Shown here piece by piece: positions 24,725-32,220 of a stretch of 64,000 bases of DNA. Position numbers and translations under genes: made by a program. Source of the DNA: Eubacterium limosum (GTDB lineage: Bacteria; Bacillota; Clostridia; Eubacteriales; Eubacteriaceae); assembly GCF_000807675.2 (NCBI RefSeq), contig NZ_CP019962.1:1736001-1800000 (forward strand), given 5' to 3'. The notes beneath the pieces are model-generated. The model saw nothing but the letters and a program-made list of their open reading frames with translations. It was not told where the DNA came from and made no database searches. Every line of letters begins with the position of its first letter. Positions within the stretch are counted from its first letter, which is position 1.

Positions 24725-24742
24725 ATGGCACAGGTCTTGCGT
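24725..24742 (+). promoter_or_regulatory. Sigma-54 (RpoN) promoter for the MttB-BCCT-activator operon
   Basis: TATGGCACAGGTCTTGCG, GG at 24727 and GC at 24739, exact N10 spacing. It lies about 70 bases upstream of the start at 24812. Confidence 0.87.
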
Positions 24743-24811
24743 TAATATCACCCCAAAAGGTTTATGTTAAAAACGATCGCATTTGTTGATCAAGAGAAAA
24801 AGGAGAAAACG

Positions 24812-26266
24812 ATGGATAACTTATGCAACTACACAAGTAGACAACAATTAGGTATTGAAGTTTTTAACGATGATCAATGCGCAATGATTCATCAGGCAAT
24901 TTTAGAGGTATTAAAAGAGGTCGGCGTTGATGTCTATAATGACAAGGCACTGGAAATTCTTAAGAAAGCAGGGGCCTTCGTCGATGGCAGACGCGTTCGT
25001 TTCCCTGCTGCGATGGTTGAAAGCGCTATTCAGTCCGCGCCTTCCCAGGTAACACTCTACTCTCAGGATATGGAATCCAAGATGATCCTTGGCGGCAAGC
25101 GTTTTTATTACGGACCTGGACCAACCGTTATCAATACACTGGATCCATACACCGGTGAGCGGAAAATTCCTCATTATGAAGATACCTGCAAGGCCGTGAA
25201 GGTAATGGATGCTCTTCCAAACATTGACTATCTGATGGACTTTGGGACCATTGATGGTGTCGAAACCAGCGTTTTAGATGTCTACTGCTTTAAGGCAATG
25301 TTTGAAAACTCTCCGAAGCCGATTTTACACTGGGCTTATAACCGTGACAATGTTCAGGCAATGATCGATATGGGCGCAAAAGTGCGCGGCAGCTATGAAG
25401 AGCTTGAAAAATATCCGTTTTTCGCAGTTTATTCTGAGCCGATCACCCCGCTGATCCACGAAAACGAAGGTTTGGATGTCATGATGACCATGGCAGAGCA
25501 TGGACTGCCGGCTGTCTACACCTCTGCTGCTCAGGCAGGTATGACTGCTCCGGTTACACTGGCAGGTACTATGGTTGTCGAACTGGCCGAATCCCTGTCC
25601 GGTCTGGTAATCAACCAGCTGATTAAAGAGGGTGCGCCTTATATTATGGGCGGCGTCTGTACCTGTGTGGACATGTCCTCAATGCAGATTACTTACAGCT
25701 CGCCGGAATTCAACCTGCTGCAGGGTGGACTGAGCAAGATGTCCCAGTTTTATAACCTTCCGGTATTCACAACAGCCGGCTGCTCAGACTCCAAATGTCT
25801 TGACCAGCAGCACGGCATTGACCAGGCTACAAGCATCCTGATGTCCGCACTCTATGGCGGTAATTTAATCCATGATGTCGGATACATGGAATCGGGTCTG
25901 CTAACCTCTATGGAAGCCCTTGTCATCGCAAACGAAATTATTGGACAGACCAAGCAGATCATCCGCGGTATTGAAGTAACAGACGAGTCTCTGGCTGTCA
26001 ATATTATCAAGAATGTAGGACCTGGCGGAAACTTCTTGGCCGAACGCCAGACATTTGAAAAGTTCAAAACCGAATGGTGGCTTCCACAGTTATTTAACCG
26101 AAAAGTATATACCAACTGGGAAGCAGACGGAAAACCAGAGCTTAAAGACCTGGCCAATGCAAAAGTCAGAGATATTCTCGAAAACCATCAGCCTAAAACC
26201 ATCCCGGCAGACGTCAGCAAGGACTGCGACGATATACTGAAAGCTTTAATCGATAAATACAATTAA
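24812..26266 (+). CDS. MttB-family corrinoid methyltransferase, divergent subgroup
   Basis: 484-residue MttB-superfamily protein, uninterrupted by UAG. It differs from the three other copies: the signature near residue 360 is LIHDVGYMESGLLTS instead of HxxGIL, with a DSKCLDQQHGIDQ loop, resembling the MttB/MtgB branch. The ATG at 24812 has AAAGGAG six bases before it; the longer frame from 24764 lacks one. It is followed by a BCCT transporter and a sigma-54 activator, a self-contained sense-import-demethylate unit. Glycine betaine is one possible substrate; I cannot confirm this. Confidence 0.93.
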   Translation: MDNLCNYTSRQQLGIEVFNDDQCAMIHQAILEVLKEVGVDVYNDKALEILKKAGAFVDGRRVRFPAAMVESAIQSAPSQVTLYSQDMESKMILGGKRFYYGPGPTVINTLDPYTGERKIPHYEDTCKAVKVMDALPNIDYLMDFGTIDGVETSVLDVYCFKAMFENSPKPILHWAYNRDNVQAMIDMGAKVRGSYEELEKYPFFAVYSEPITPLIHENEGLDVMMTMAEHGLPAVYTSAAQAGMTAPVTLAGTMVVELAESLSGLVINQLIKEGAPYIMGGVCTCVDMSSMQITYSSPEFNLLQGGLSKMSQFYNLPVFTTAGCSDSKCLDQQHGIDQATSILMSALYGGNLIHDVGYMESGLLTSMEALVIANEIIGQTKQIIRGIEVTDESLAVNIIKNVGPGGNFLAERQTFEKFKTEWWLPQLFNRKVYTNWEADGKPELKDLANAKVRDILENHQPKTIPADVSKDCDDILKALIDKYN

Positions 26267-26281
26267 GAATGTGTATATCTT

Positions 26282-26313
26282 GAATTAAGGCAGATGACAG
26301 TCTGCCTTAATTC
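26282..26313 (+). other. Perfect intercistronic hairpin
   Basis: GAATTAAGGCAGA-tgacag-TCTGCCTTAATTC, 13 paired bases, between the methyltransferase and transporter genes. There is no T-run, so it is not a typical terminator; mRNA stabilisation or processing is likely. Confidence 0.7.
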
Positions 26314-26364
26314 CTCTATAATGTTCCTTGTGGCATAGAATGAATTATGAAAGTGAGGGGAAAA

Positions 26365-28026
26365 ATGGATAAGCAGCAAACAACAGAAAAGAAGGGATTC
26401 TTTGATATTGTGAATAAGTGGGTATTCTTTTCATCGGGAATCGCCCTTGTTATTTTTGTAGCTTTTGGATGTATTGCGCCACAGGCCTTTGCCAACGGCG
26501 CCAACGCGGCATTAAATTTTGTTCTGAAATATTTCTCATGGTTTATTACACCTGTAGCCTTTTTTATGGTTATCTTCTGCCTGTGGGCCGGGTTCAGTAA
26601 GTTCGGAAAGATTAAACTGGGCGGGCCTGATGCAAAGCCAAAAATGAGCAAACCGGTTTGGTTTGCCATTGCACTAACATCGGGGATTGCCGTCGGCATT
26701 AATTATTATGGTGTTTATGAACCCATCAGCTTCGTTTACAATCCTCCGGCATTCTTGGGTGTAGAACCCCTGTCCTCCGGTGCGATTCTGAACTCTTTAA
26801 AATATACCTTCCTGCACTGGTGTCTACATCCCTATGCTATCTATACGACTGCAGGTCTCTGCGTGGTATTCTTAATTTACAATGCGAAAAAACGTTACCG
26901 TGTTTGTACCTCTCTATATCCGCTTTTGGGCAAAAAAACCTATGGTGGCATTGGTAATTTTATCGATGCTGTTGCTATTTTTGCGATTATCGGCGGGATC
27001 GCCACATCGCTGGGGTTTGCAACACTGCAGATCGCACGCGGACTGGACACGATTATCGGCTTTGAAAGCAATATGGTCAACTGGCTGATTATCATCGCCA
27101 TCATGACAGTGTTCTACACAGCCTCCAGTATTTCAGGATTGCACAAAGGGATTACCTATATCAGTAATTTGAACACGGTTTTATACTTCTTCGTATTAAT
27201 CTTTTCATTTATTGTTGTTGATCCCATTGGTGTTACAGAGTTGACTATTACGGCCATCGGACAGTACTTTAATGAATTTATTAACCTTTCACTGTTCTTA
27301 GACCCCATTGCCAGGACAGGATGGGTAGGCGCAAATAATGTATTCTTTAATACCTGGTGGATGGTTTTTGCGCCGCTGATCGGTTTATTCTTAGTCAAAC
27401 TGGCTTACGGCAGGACGATTCGGGAATTCGTTACAGTTAACCTGATCGCACCAGTTGTGTTCTCCTTTGTCTGGTTTGGCGTATTTGGCGGCGGCAGCAT
27501 TATCCTTGAAAAATTCTTTGGAACAAATATTGGACAGATTGTTGAACAGGTAGGCTCAGATATGGCGCTGTACGCGTTTTTCAACCAGCTGCCGTGGAGC
27601 CAGTTTATGAATGTAATCGCCCTTCTTATTGTTATCTTATCCTTTGTTACCTTGGCTGAGTCAATGACCATGTCTATTTCAGCCATGACACTCAAGGAAT
27701 TTCAAGATGAAACCGGTGAGGCGAGTCCTCCAAGAATTGTCAGTATTTTCTGGGGCGCTATCATGGCTTTAGCGGCATATACTCTGTTGATTTCCGGCGG
27801 AACCGACGCCCTGCAGACTTCGGTTATTGTCTGTGGCTTGCCCCTCTGTGTGATTATGGTCTTTATGATGGCAGCTTATTTCAAATCCATGAAACGGCTC
27901 GATGAATATGACATCTATAGTAAAGGAGACCTGTCGGTTTACGACACGTCTGAGAAAGAGAGACTGGAGAGGGTTGCCGCAGCTGAAGCAGAGGCCAGTA
28001 GAAATAGTGTTGAAAAAAATGAGTAA
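26365..28026 (+). CDS. BCCT-family transporter, atypical glycine motif
   Basis: 553-residue polytopic membrane protein of the BCCT family. The substrate-site segment reads GIAVGINYYGVYEP instead of the usual GxGxGxxFWGxxEP, and the conserved loop is VKLAYGRTIREF. Residues WWMVFAPLIGLFL correspond to the Trp-rich helix. The start at 26365 has GTGAGGGG six to nine bases upstream. It is cotranscribed with the MttB homologue at 24812, which it presumably supplies. The altered motif suggests a substrate or coupling mode unlike the two other copies. Confidence 0.9.
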   Translation: MDKQQTTEKKGFFDIVNKWVFFSSGIALVIFVAFGCIAPQAFANGANAALNFVLKYFSWFITPVAFFMVIFCLWAGFSKFGKIKLGGPDAKPKMSKPVWFAIALTSGIAVGINYYGVYEPISFVYNPPAFLGVEPLSSGAILNSLKYTFLHWCLHPYAIYTTAGLCVVFLIYNAKKRYRVCTSLYPLLGKKTYGGIGNFIDAVAIFAIIGGIATSLGFATLQIARGLDTIIGFESNMVNWLIIIAIMTVFYTASSISGLHKGITYISNLNTVLYFFVLIFSFIVVDPIGVTELTITAIGQYFNEFINLSLFLDPIARTGWVGANNVFFNTWWMVFAPLIGLFLVKLAYGRTIREFVTVNLIAPVVFSFVWFGVFGGGSIILEKFFGTNIGQIVEQVGSDMALYAFFNQLPWSQFMNVIALLIVILSFVTLAESMTMSISAMTLKEFQDETGEASPPRIVSIFWGAIMALAAYTLLISGGTDALQTSVIVCGLPLCVIMVFMMAAYFKSMKRLDEYDIYSKGDLSVYDTSEKERLERVAAAEAEASRNSVEKNE

Positions 28027-28032
28027 TAAAAT

Positions 28033-28060
28033 AAAGGGGTGAATGTGTTCGCCCCTTTTA
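28033..28060 (+). terminator. Intrinsic terminator after the BCCT gene
   Basis: AAAGGGGTGAA-tgtg-TTCGCCCCTTTT. A possible -10 (TATAAT at 28078-28083) for the next gene follows. Confidence 0.72.
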
Positions 28061-28131
28061 TCCAATTTTTAAAATGTTATAATAATCATAGCAACTTAGT
28101 TTTTAAACGGTTTCTAAAGGAGGTATTGATA

Positions 28132-29889
28132 ATGGCAGAAATAGACAAAAAAGTGAATGATACAATGCAGGAATTCATTGATTTTATTGATTTAAGATAC
28201 AAGGGGCTGGTCATAACAGACCAGTTTAAGAAAATTGTCAAAGTCAATGACCGCTTTTTAGAAATTTTTCATTTGAACACCAGTGATGGGTTGGAGTTTC
28301 ATCTTGAAGAGCTGTTTTTAAAATATGGAATTGATGAGGATTCCGAATACTTCTACGACCTTGATAAAAACCAGGTAAATGTCCGATTGAAGACCATGAC
28401 CTTTGGGGAAGAAACCGTACTTAATATCTGGATTTTTGAGGTGGTTGGGATGAAGAACGCGCGAATCAGTCTTTTGGAAACCATTGTACAGTTCAGTAAG
28501 GATGGGATTCACGCTGTTAACCAGGATGGCAAAATAATCATTTATAACGAAGCTCAGGGAAAGATCGACCACTATGAGCCTTCAGAGGTCATTGGCAGGC
28601 ATGCCATGGATATTTATGCGCTGGATTATGAATCGAGTCTGTTGCTCAGGGTGCTGAAAACACAGAAGCCAATTGAAAATGTCCGGCAGGGCTATTATAC
28701 CAAGGCAGGAACCTTTGTGGATTGTGTCACCTCGGTTATCCCGCTTTTTTATCATGGAAAGATTTTTGGATCAGCCGCGATTGTGAGGGATTATAATGGT
28801 ATCCTGCAAACACTTGGAAAAGAAAAGGAGCAGGTGAACGCTGAAAAAATTAAGAGTATTACCACCCAGCCAAACTACGAATCCAAACAGACGCGCTATA
28901 CCTTTGACAGTATTATTACAGTGAATCCTGAGCTCGCAAAGAGCATACAGTCTGCCAAACAGGCAGCTCAGACCGATTCGAACATTCTTATTATCGGTGA
29001 GACGGGAACCGGGAAAGAAATGTTTGCGCAGAGCATCCATGCCTACAGCTCGAGAAGGAACAAGCCCTTTCTGGCCATTAACTGCGCGGCCATACCCGAA
29101 TCACTGCTGGAAGGCTTGCTGTTCGGGACGACAAAGGGTTCCTTTACCGGCGCTACTGACAAGCCAGGGCTTTTTGAAGAAGCTGATGGCGGAACTATTT
29201 TTCTGGATGAGATCAACTCCATGTCCCTGTTTCTTCAGTCAAAGCTTTTAAGAGTTCTGGAGGAACGAACCGTCACGCGTCTGGGATCAAATAAAATGAT
29301 CCATGTGAGTGCGCGGATCATCTCAAGCTGCAATGAAAATCCTGCACAGGCGATCCAGGATAATAATTTCAGAAGCGACCTTTTTTATCGTCTGGCAGTT
29401 GTGTATATTGTGATCCCGTCACTGCGGATGCGCCTGGATGATGTAAGCCTGCTGACTAAATACTTTATTGAAATGTACAATCAACAGTTTGATAAAAAAA
29501 TCATTGGGGTCGATTCAGAGGTTAACCAACTTTTTGAAAACTACAGCTGGCCTGGAAATGTCAGGCAGCTCCGGCATCTTTTGGAATCTGCCATGAACGT
29601 CATTGATCCGGATGAGACTTATATTGGTATACGGCATCTGCCCAAATACATTCTGGGTGAGGATAAAATCGGAAATTATGAAGGGCAGCCGGAACAGCAC
29701 GGCGAGATCCGGACTTCGGTTTCGATGGATAAGGGACAGAATATTTTTGAGGAATTAAAGGAAAAAGAGAAAGAGTTTATAATCGAAAGCCTGACCAAAA
29801 ATGGCGGAAATATTGCGAAAACGGCCAAGCAGATGGGTATGAGCCGACAAAAGCTATACTATAAGCTGAAAAAATACAAGTTAAAATAA
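28132..29889 (+). CDS. Sigma-54-dependent transcriptional activator with PAS domain
   Basis: 585-residue enhancer-binding protein. An N-terminal sensor region (1-105) and a PAS domain (about 115-225, AVNQDGKIIIYNEAQ) precede the AAA+ domain. Walker A is GETGTGKE (289-296), the sigma-54 contact loop GSFTGA (336-341, Ser for Ala), Walker B IFLDEI (356-361). A Fis-type helix-turn-helix ends the protein (NIAKTAKQMGMSRQKLYYKL). AAAGGAGG precedes the ATG at 28132. It likely controls the divergent promoters at 24273 and 24725 through the repeats between them. Confidence 0.95.
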   Translation: MAEIDKKVNDTMQEFIDFIDLRYKGLVITDQFKKIVKVNDRFLEIFHLNTSDGLEFHLEELFLKYGIDEDSEYFYDLDKNQVNVRLKTMTFGEETVLNIWIFEVVGMKNARISLLETIVQFSKDGIHAVNQDGKIIIYNEAQGKIDHYEPSEVIGRHAMDIYALDYESSLLLRVLKTQKPIENVRQGYYTKAGTFVDCVTSVIPLFYHGKIFGSAAIVRDYNGILQTLGKEKEQVNAEKIKSITTQPNYESKQTRYTFDSIITVNPELAKSIQSAKQAAQTDSNILIIGETGTGKEMFAQSIHAYSSRRNKPFLAINCAAIPESLLEGLLFGTTKGSFTGATDKPGLFEEADGGTIFLDEINSMSLFLQSKLLRVLEERTVTRLGSNKMIHVSARIISSCNENPAQAIQDNNFRSDLFYRLAVVYIVIPSLRMRLDDVSLLTKYFIEMYNQQFDKKIIGVDSEVNQLFENYSWPGNVRQLRHLLESAMNVIDPDETYIGIRHLPKYILGEDKIGNYEGQPEQHGEIRTSVSMDKGQNIFEELKEKEKEFIIESLTKNGGNIAKTAKQMGMSRQKLYYKLKKYKLK

Positions 29890-29927
29890 GACGGCGGAGG
29901 TGTTTTCAGAAAAGTAAGGGGAGTAAA

Positions 29928-30827
29928 ATGTTTAAGGGGATCATTATTGCTGTGATCGGTGCCACGGCCTATGGATTTATTTCACTTTTTACCAAGAATC
30001 TGGTCAATCTGTCAGTAACCAGCGATACCATACTGGTCAGCCGGTTTTTGATTATTTTTCTGGTGATTGGCCTTTATCTGGCTGCCAGTAAAAAGCTTGT
30101 AAAGCCCACAAAAAAACAGATTAAGGATCTGCTGATATACGGCGTTATCGGCTACGGCGGAGCGATTTTTCTGCTGGCTGAATCCTATATTTTTATGCCC
30201 ATGAGCCAGGCAACCATGATCCATTTTTCGTATCCATTGTTTGTCGCGATTTTTATGGTTGTCTTTTATAAAGAAAAAATGACCGGAGTAAAGGCTTCCG
30301 CCCTTGCCCTGACTTGTTTGGGAATTGCATTCCTCATGGAATTTAATTTTACGGTAAACTTTGTGGGACTGCTCATCGCCCTTTTATCTGGTGCGGCCTT
30401 TGGGCTCTATATGGTCAGTGTCAGTGAGAGCAGCATCAAAGACTTAGATCCGCTCAACCTGCTTTTTTATCTGGCATTGGTGGTGGTGTTTGTGTTTGGC
30501 ACATGGGGCATGATAAAAGGAGAACTCCACCTTGTCGGCCTCGGGCCTGCTGTTTACGCGTCAATGCTGGGGGTGGCGGCTTTGTCTATTATTGGTATTG
30601 GCTTTTCAACAGTTGCCATCCGTACCATCGGTCCGACCTATGCGGCGATGATCTGTGTACTTGAGCCGGTAGTGGCGCTTTTATGCGGCGTTGTCATTTT
30701 CAGGGAGTCCCTGACAGCTTACAGCTTTCTGGGGAGCCTGATGATGTTTACCGTTATTCTGCTTATCGCCTTTGAAGGGTATTTTAGAAAGAAAAAATCA
30801 GAAAGAGGGAATAATAATGGAAACTGA
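29928..30827 (+). CDS. EamA/DMT-family permease
   Basis: 299-residue membrane protein of two EamA repeats, about ten hydrophobic segments (FMPMSQATMIHFSYPLFVAIF in repeat 1; TYAAMICVLEPVVALLCGVVIF in repeat 2). AAGGGGAG precedes the ATG. Its end overlaps the prolyl-tRNA editing gene by 11 bases. It is paralogous to 16365 and probably exports a product or analogue. Confidence 0.86.
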   Translation: MFKGIIIAVIGATAYGFISLFTKNLVNLSVTSDTILVSRFLIIFLVIGLYLAASKKLVKPTKKQIKDLLIYGVIGYGGAIFLLAESYIFMPMSQATMIHFSYPLFVAIFMVVFYKEKMTGVKASALALTCLGIAFLMEFNFTVNFVGLLIALLSGAAFGLYMVSVSESSIKDLDPLNLLFYLALVVVFVFGTWGMIKGELHLVGLGPAVYASMLGVAALSIIGIGFSTVAIRTIGPTYAAMICVLEPVVALLCGVVIFRESLTAYSFLGSLMMFTVILLIAFEGYFRKKKSERGNNNGN

Positions 30828-31308
30828 AGCGAAAAAGGTATATGATTTTTTAGATGCGCTTGGTGTAGAATATCAAGTGATTGAGCATCCTCCGGTTTAT
30901 ACCTGTGATGAACTGGAGCAATATATGAACGGCGTTAATGGGGCGCACTGCAAAAATCTTTTACTGCGCAATAAAAAAGGGAACCGGCACATTCTGGTGA
31001 TTCTGGAAGAGTCCAAGCAGATGAACATCAAGGAATTTGGCAAGCAGATCGGGATCAGTAACCTGAGCTTTGCTTCTGAGGAACGGCTTATCAAGTATCT
31101 GGGCGTTACCACTGGGGCGGTTTCTGTTTTTGGCATCATTAATGACCAGGAGCATGAAGTAGAGGTTTATATTGACCGGGATGTCGTGGATCAGGATTTT
31201 GTGAATTTCCACCCCAATGTCAATACATCCACGGTTCACTTTAGCGTAGACGGACTGAAACAATTTCTGGCGGCCTGCGGCAATCCAGTGGAGATCGTCC
31301 ATGTTTAG
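30817..31308 (+). CDS. YbaK/ProX-type prolyl-tRNA editing (deacylase) domain protein
   Basis: 163-residue stand-alone aminoacyl-tRNA editing domain. Visible family features are HPPVYTCDELEQ, CKNLLLRNKKGNRHILVIL, LSFASEERLIKYLGVTTGAVSVFGI and FHPNVNTSTVHFS, closest to the ProX/PrdX branch that hydrolyses wrongly charged tRNA-Pro. The start overlaps the preceding permease. Its place in a betaine demethylation cluster suggests protection against a proline analogue, such as N-methylproline or a hydroxyproline, but routine Ala-tRNA-Pro editing is also possible. Confidence 0.88.
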   Translation: METEAKKVYDFLDALGVEYQVIEHPPVYTCDELEQYMNGVNGAHCKNLLLRNKKGNRHILVILEESKQMNIKEFGKQIGISNLSFASEERLIKYLGVTTGAVSVFGIINDQEHEVEVYIDRDVVDQDFVNFHPNVNTSTVHFSVDGLKQFLAACGNPVEIVHV

Positions 31309-31328
31309 AGAGAAATTGAGGGGGAAAA

Positions 31329-31982
31329 ATGGGGTGCTATAGAGGAATACCTGTCCGTCTGGATCGGGAAAAACTGTTTGAACAAATGCATATCCGTAAA
31401 GATCTCTGGAATTTTAATGAGTATGAAAAGGCTTATGATGAGCTGGCAGAAGAGCTTCCCAGGCTTATTGAGACGCGGGGAATCTATAAGCTCATTCCCA
31501 ATGAAATGGGGCCGTTGATTCATAAGGAGCTTACAGACCACAGCCATCTGGTGTGCAGTATGGTTACCCTTGGGCCAGGGATCAGCGAACGCTGCACAGA
31601 CTATTTCATGGAGAAGGATTATTTGAAGGGCCTGATGATTGACAGTATTGCCGACCAGGTTCTATTTGAGCTGTCAAATGATTTTTACCAAATTATTCGA
31701 GAGGATGTCTGCGAACGGAAAGGATTTGGACTGACGGTCCGCTTTGCTCCGGATGATCAGTTGATCCCAATCCATTTTCAAAAGGAAATTTTAGAGATTG
31801 TGGACGGTCGGCGCCAACTGGCAGTGGATATTACAGAGGGCTATATGTACAATCCCATAAAAACATTGGGATATGTATATGGGGCGGACCGTGAAATCTG
31901 CACAGCTGAGATTGATCATGACTGCCGACTTTGTTCAAATGTTGACTGTGAGCTTCGCAAAACAGAAAGATGCTCGGCATAA
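31329..31982 (+). CDS. MetH activation-domain-like protein with Cys-rich tail
   Basis: 217-residue paralogue of 17278-17916. It keeps VDITEGYMYNPIKTLGYVYG and the QKEILE segment, but the AdoMet-motif region is RFAPDDQLIP and the tail carries CRLCSNVDC followed by a last Cys near the end. GAGGGGGAAAA precedes the ATG. It follows the permease and tRNA-editing genes and ends in the same hairpin-plus-terminator arrangement as its paralogue. A role in keeping corrinoid proteins in the active Co(I) state is inferred. Confidence 0.75.
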   Translation: MGCYRGIPVRLDREKLFEQMHIRKDLWNFNEYEKAYDELAEELPRLIETRGIYKLIPNEMGPLIHKELTDHSHLVCSMVTLGPGISERCTDYFMEKDYLKGLMIDSIADQVLFELSNDFYQIIREDVCERKGFGLTVRFAPDDQLIPIHFQKEILEIVDGRRQLAVDITEGYMYNPIKTLGYVYGADREICTAEIDHDCRLCSNVDCELRKTERCSA

Positions 31983-31985
31983 TTC

Positions 31986-32010
31986 GGTATACGATGAAAC
32001 GACGTATACC
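31986..32010. repeat. Dispersed 25-bp hairpin repeat, copy 2
   Basis: GGTATACG-ATGAAACGA-CGTATACC; the loop is the inverse orientation of the other copies (reverse complement TCGTTTCAT). It begins four bases after the stop codon. Confidence 0.85.
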
Positions 32011-32022
32011 TCTAAAACGCTT

Positions 32023-32048
32023 AAAAAGCCCATAATCTGGGCTTTTTT
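32023..32048 (+). terminator. Intrinsic terminator
   Basis: AAAAAGCCCA-taat-CTGGGCTTTTTT, ending the 28132-31982 gene run. Confidence 0.88.
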
Positions 32049-32154
32049 GTTTTGAGCAAAAATTCTCGAAATACAGGGATTATTCAATTTGTCAAAAATC
32101 TACCTAAATAAAGTAATAATTTACAATTCAATTTTTAAAAAAGGTTATATAATT

Positions 32155-32197
32155 GAATAAAACATTTATTGTACTTAATCTAATAAATGTTTTATTC
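32155..32197. repeat. 16-bp perfect inverted repeat in the leader of the CobW-like gene
   Basis: GAATAAAACATTTATT (32155-32170) is exactly reverse-complemented at 32182-32197 with an 11-base spacer, and the ribosome binding site AGAGGAG (32202-32208) follows at once. It could be an operator or an RNA hairpin that influences translation. Confidence 0.75.
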
Positions 32198-32220
32198 TGA
32201 CAGAGGAGTAAGTGGTCGAT

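Noticed and set aside
59-26266. Pyrrolysine (in-frame UAG) in the MttB-family genes
   Set aside because: All four frames are open over their full length without UAG; they are non-pyrrolysine members and no pyl gene is seen.
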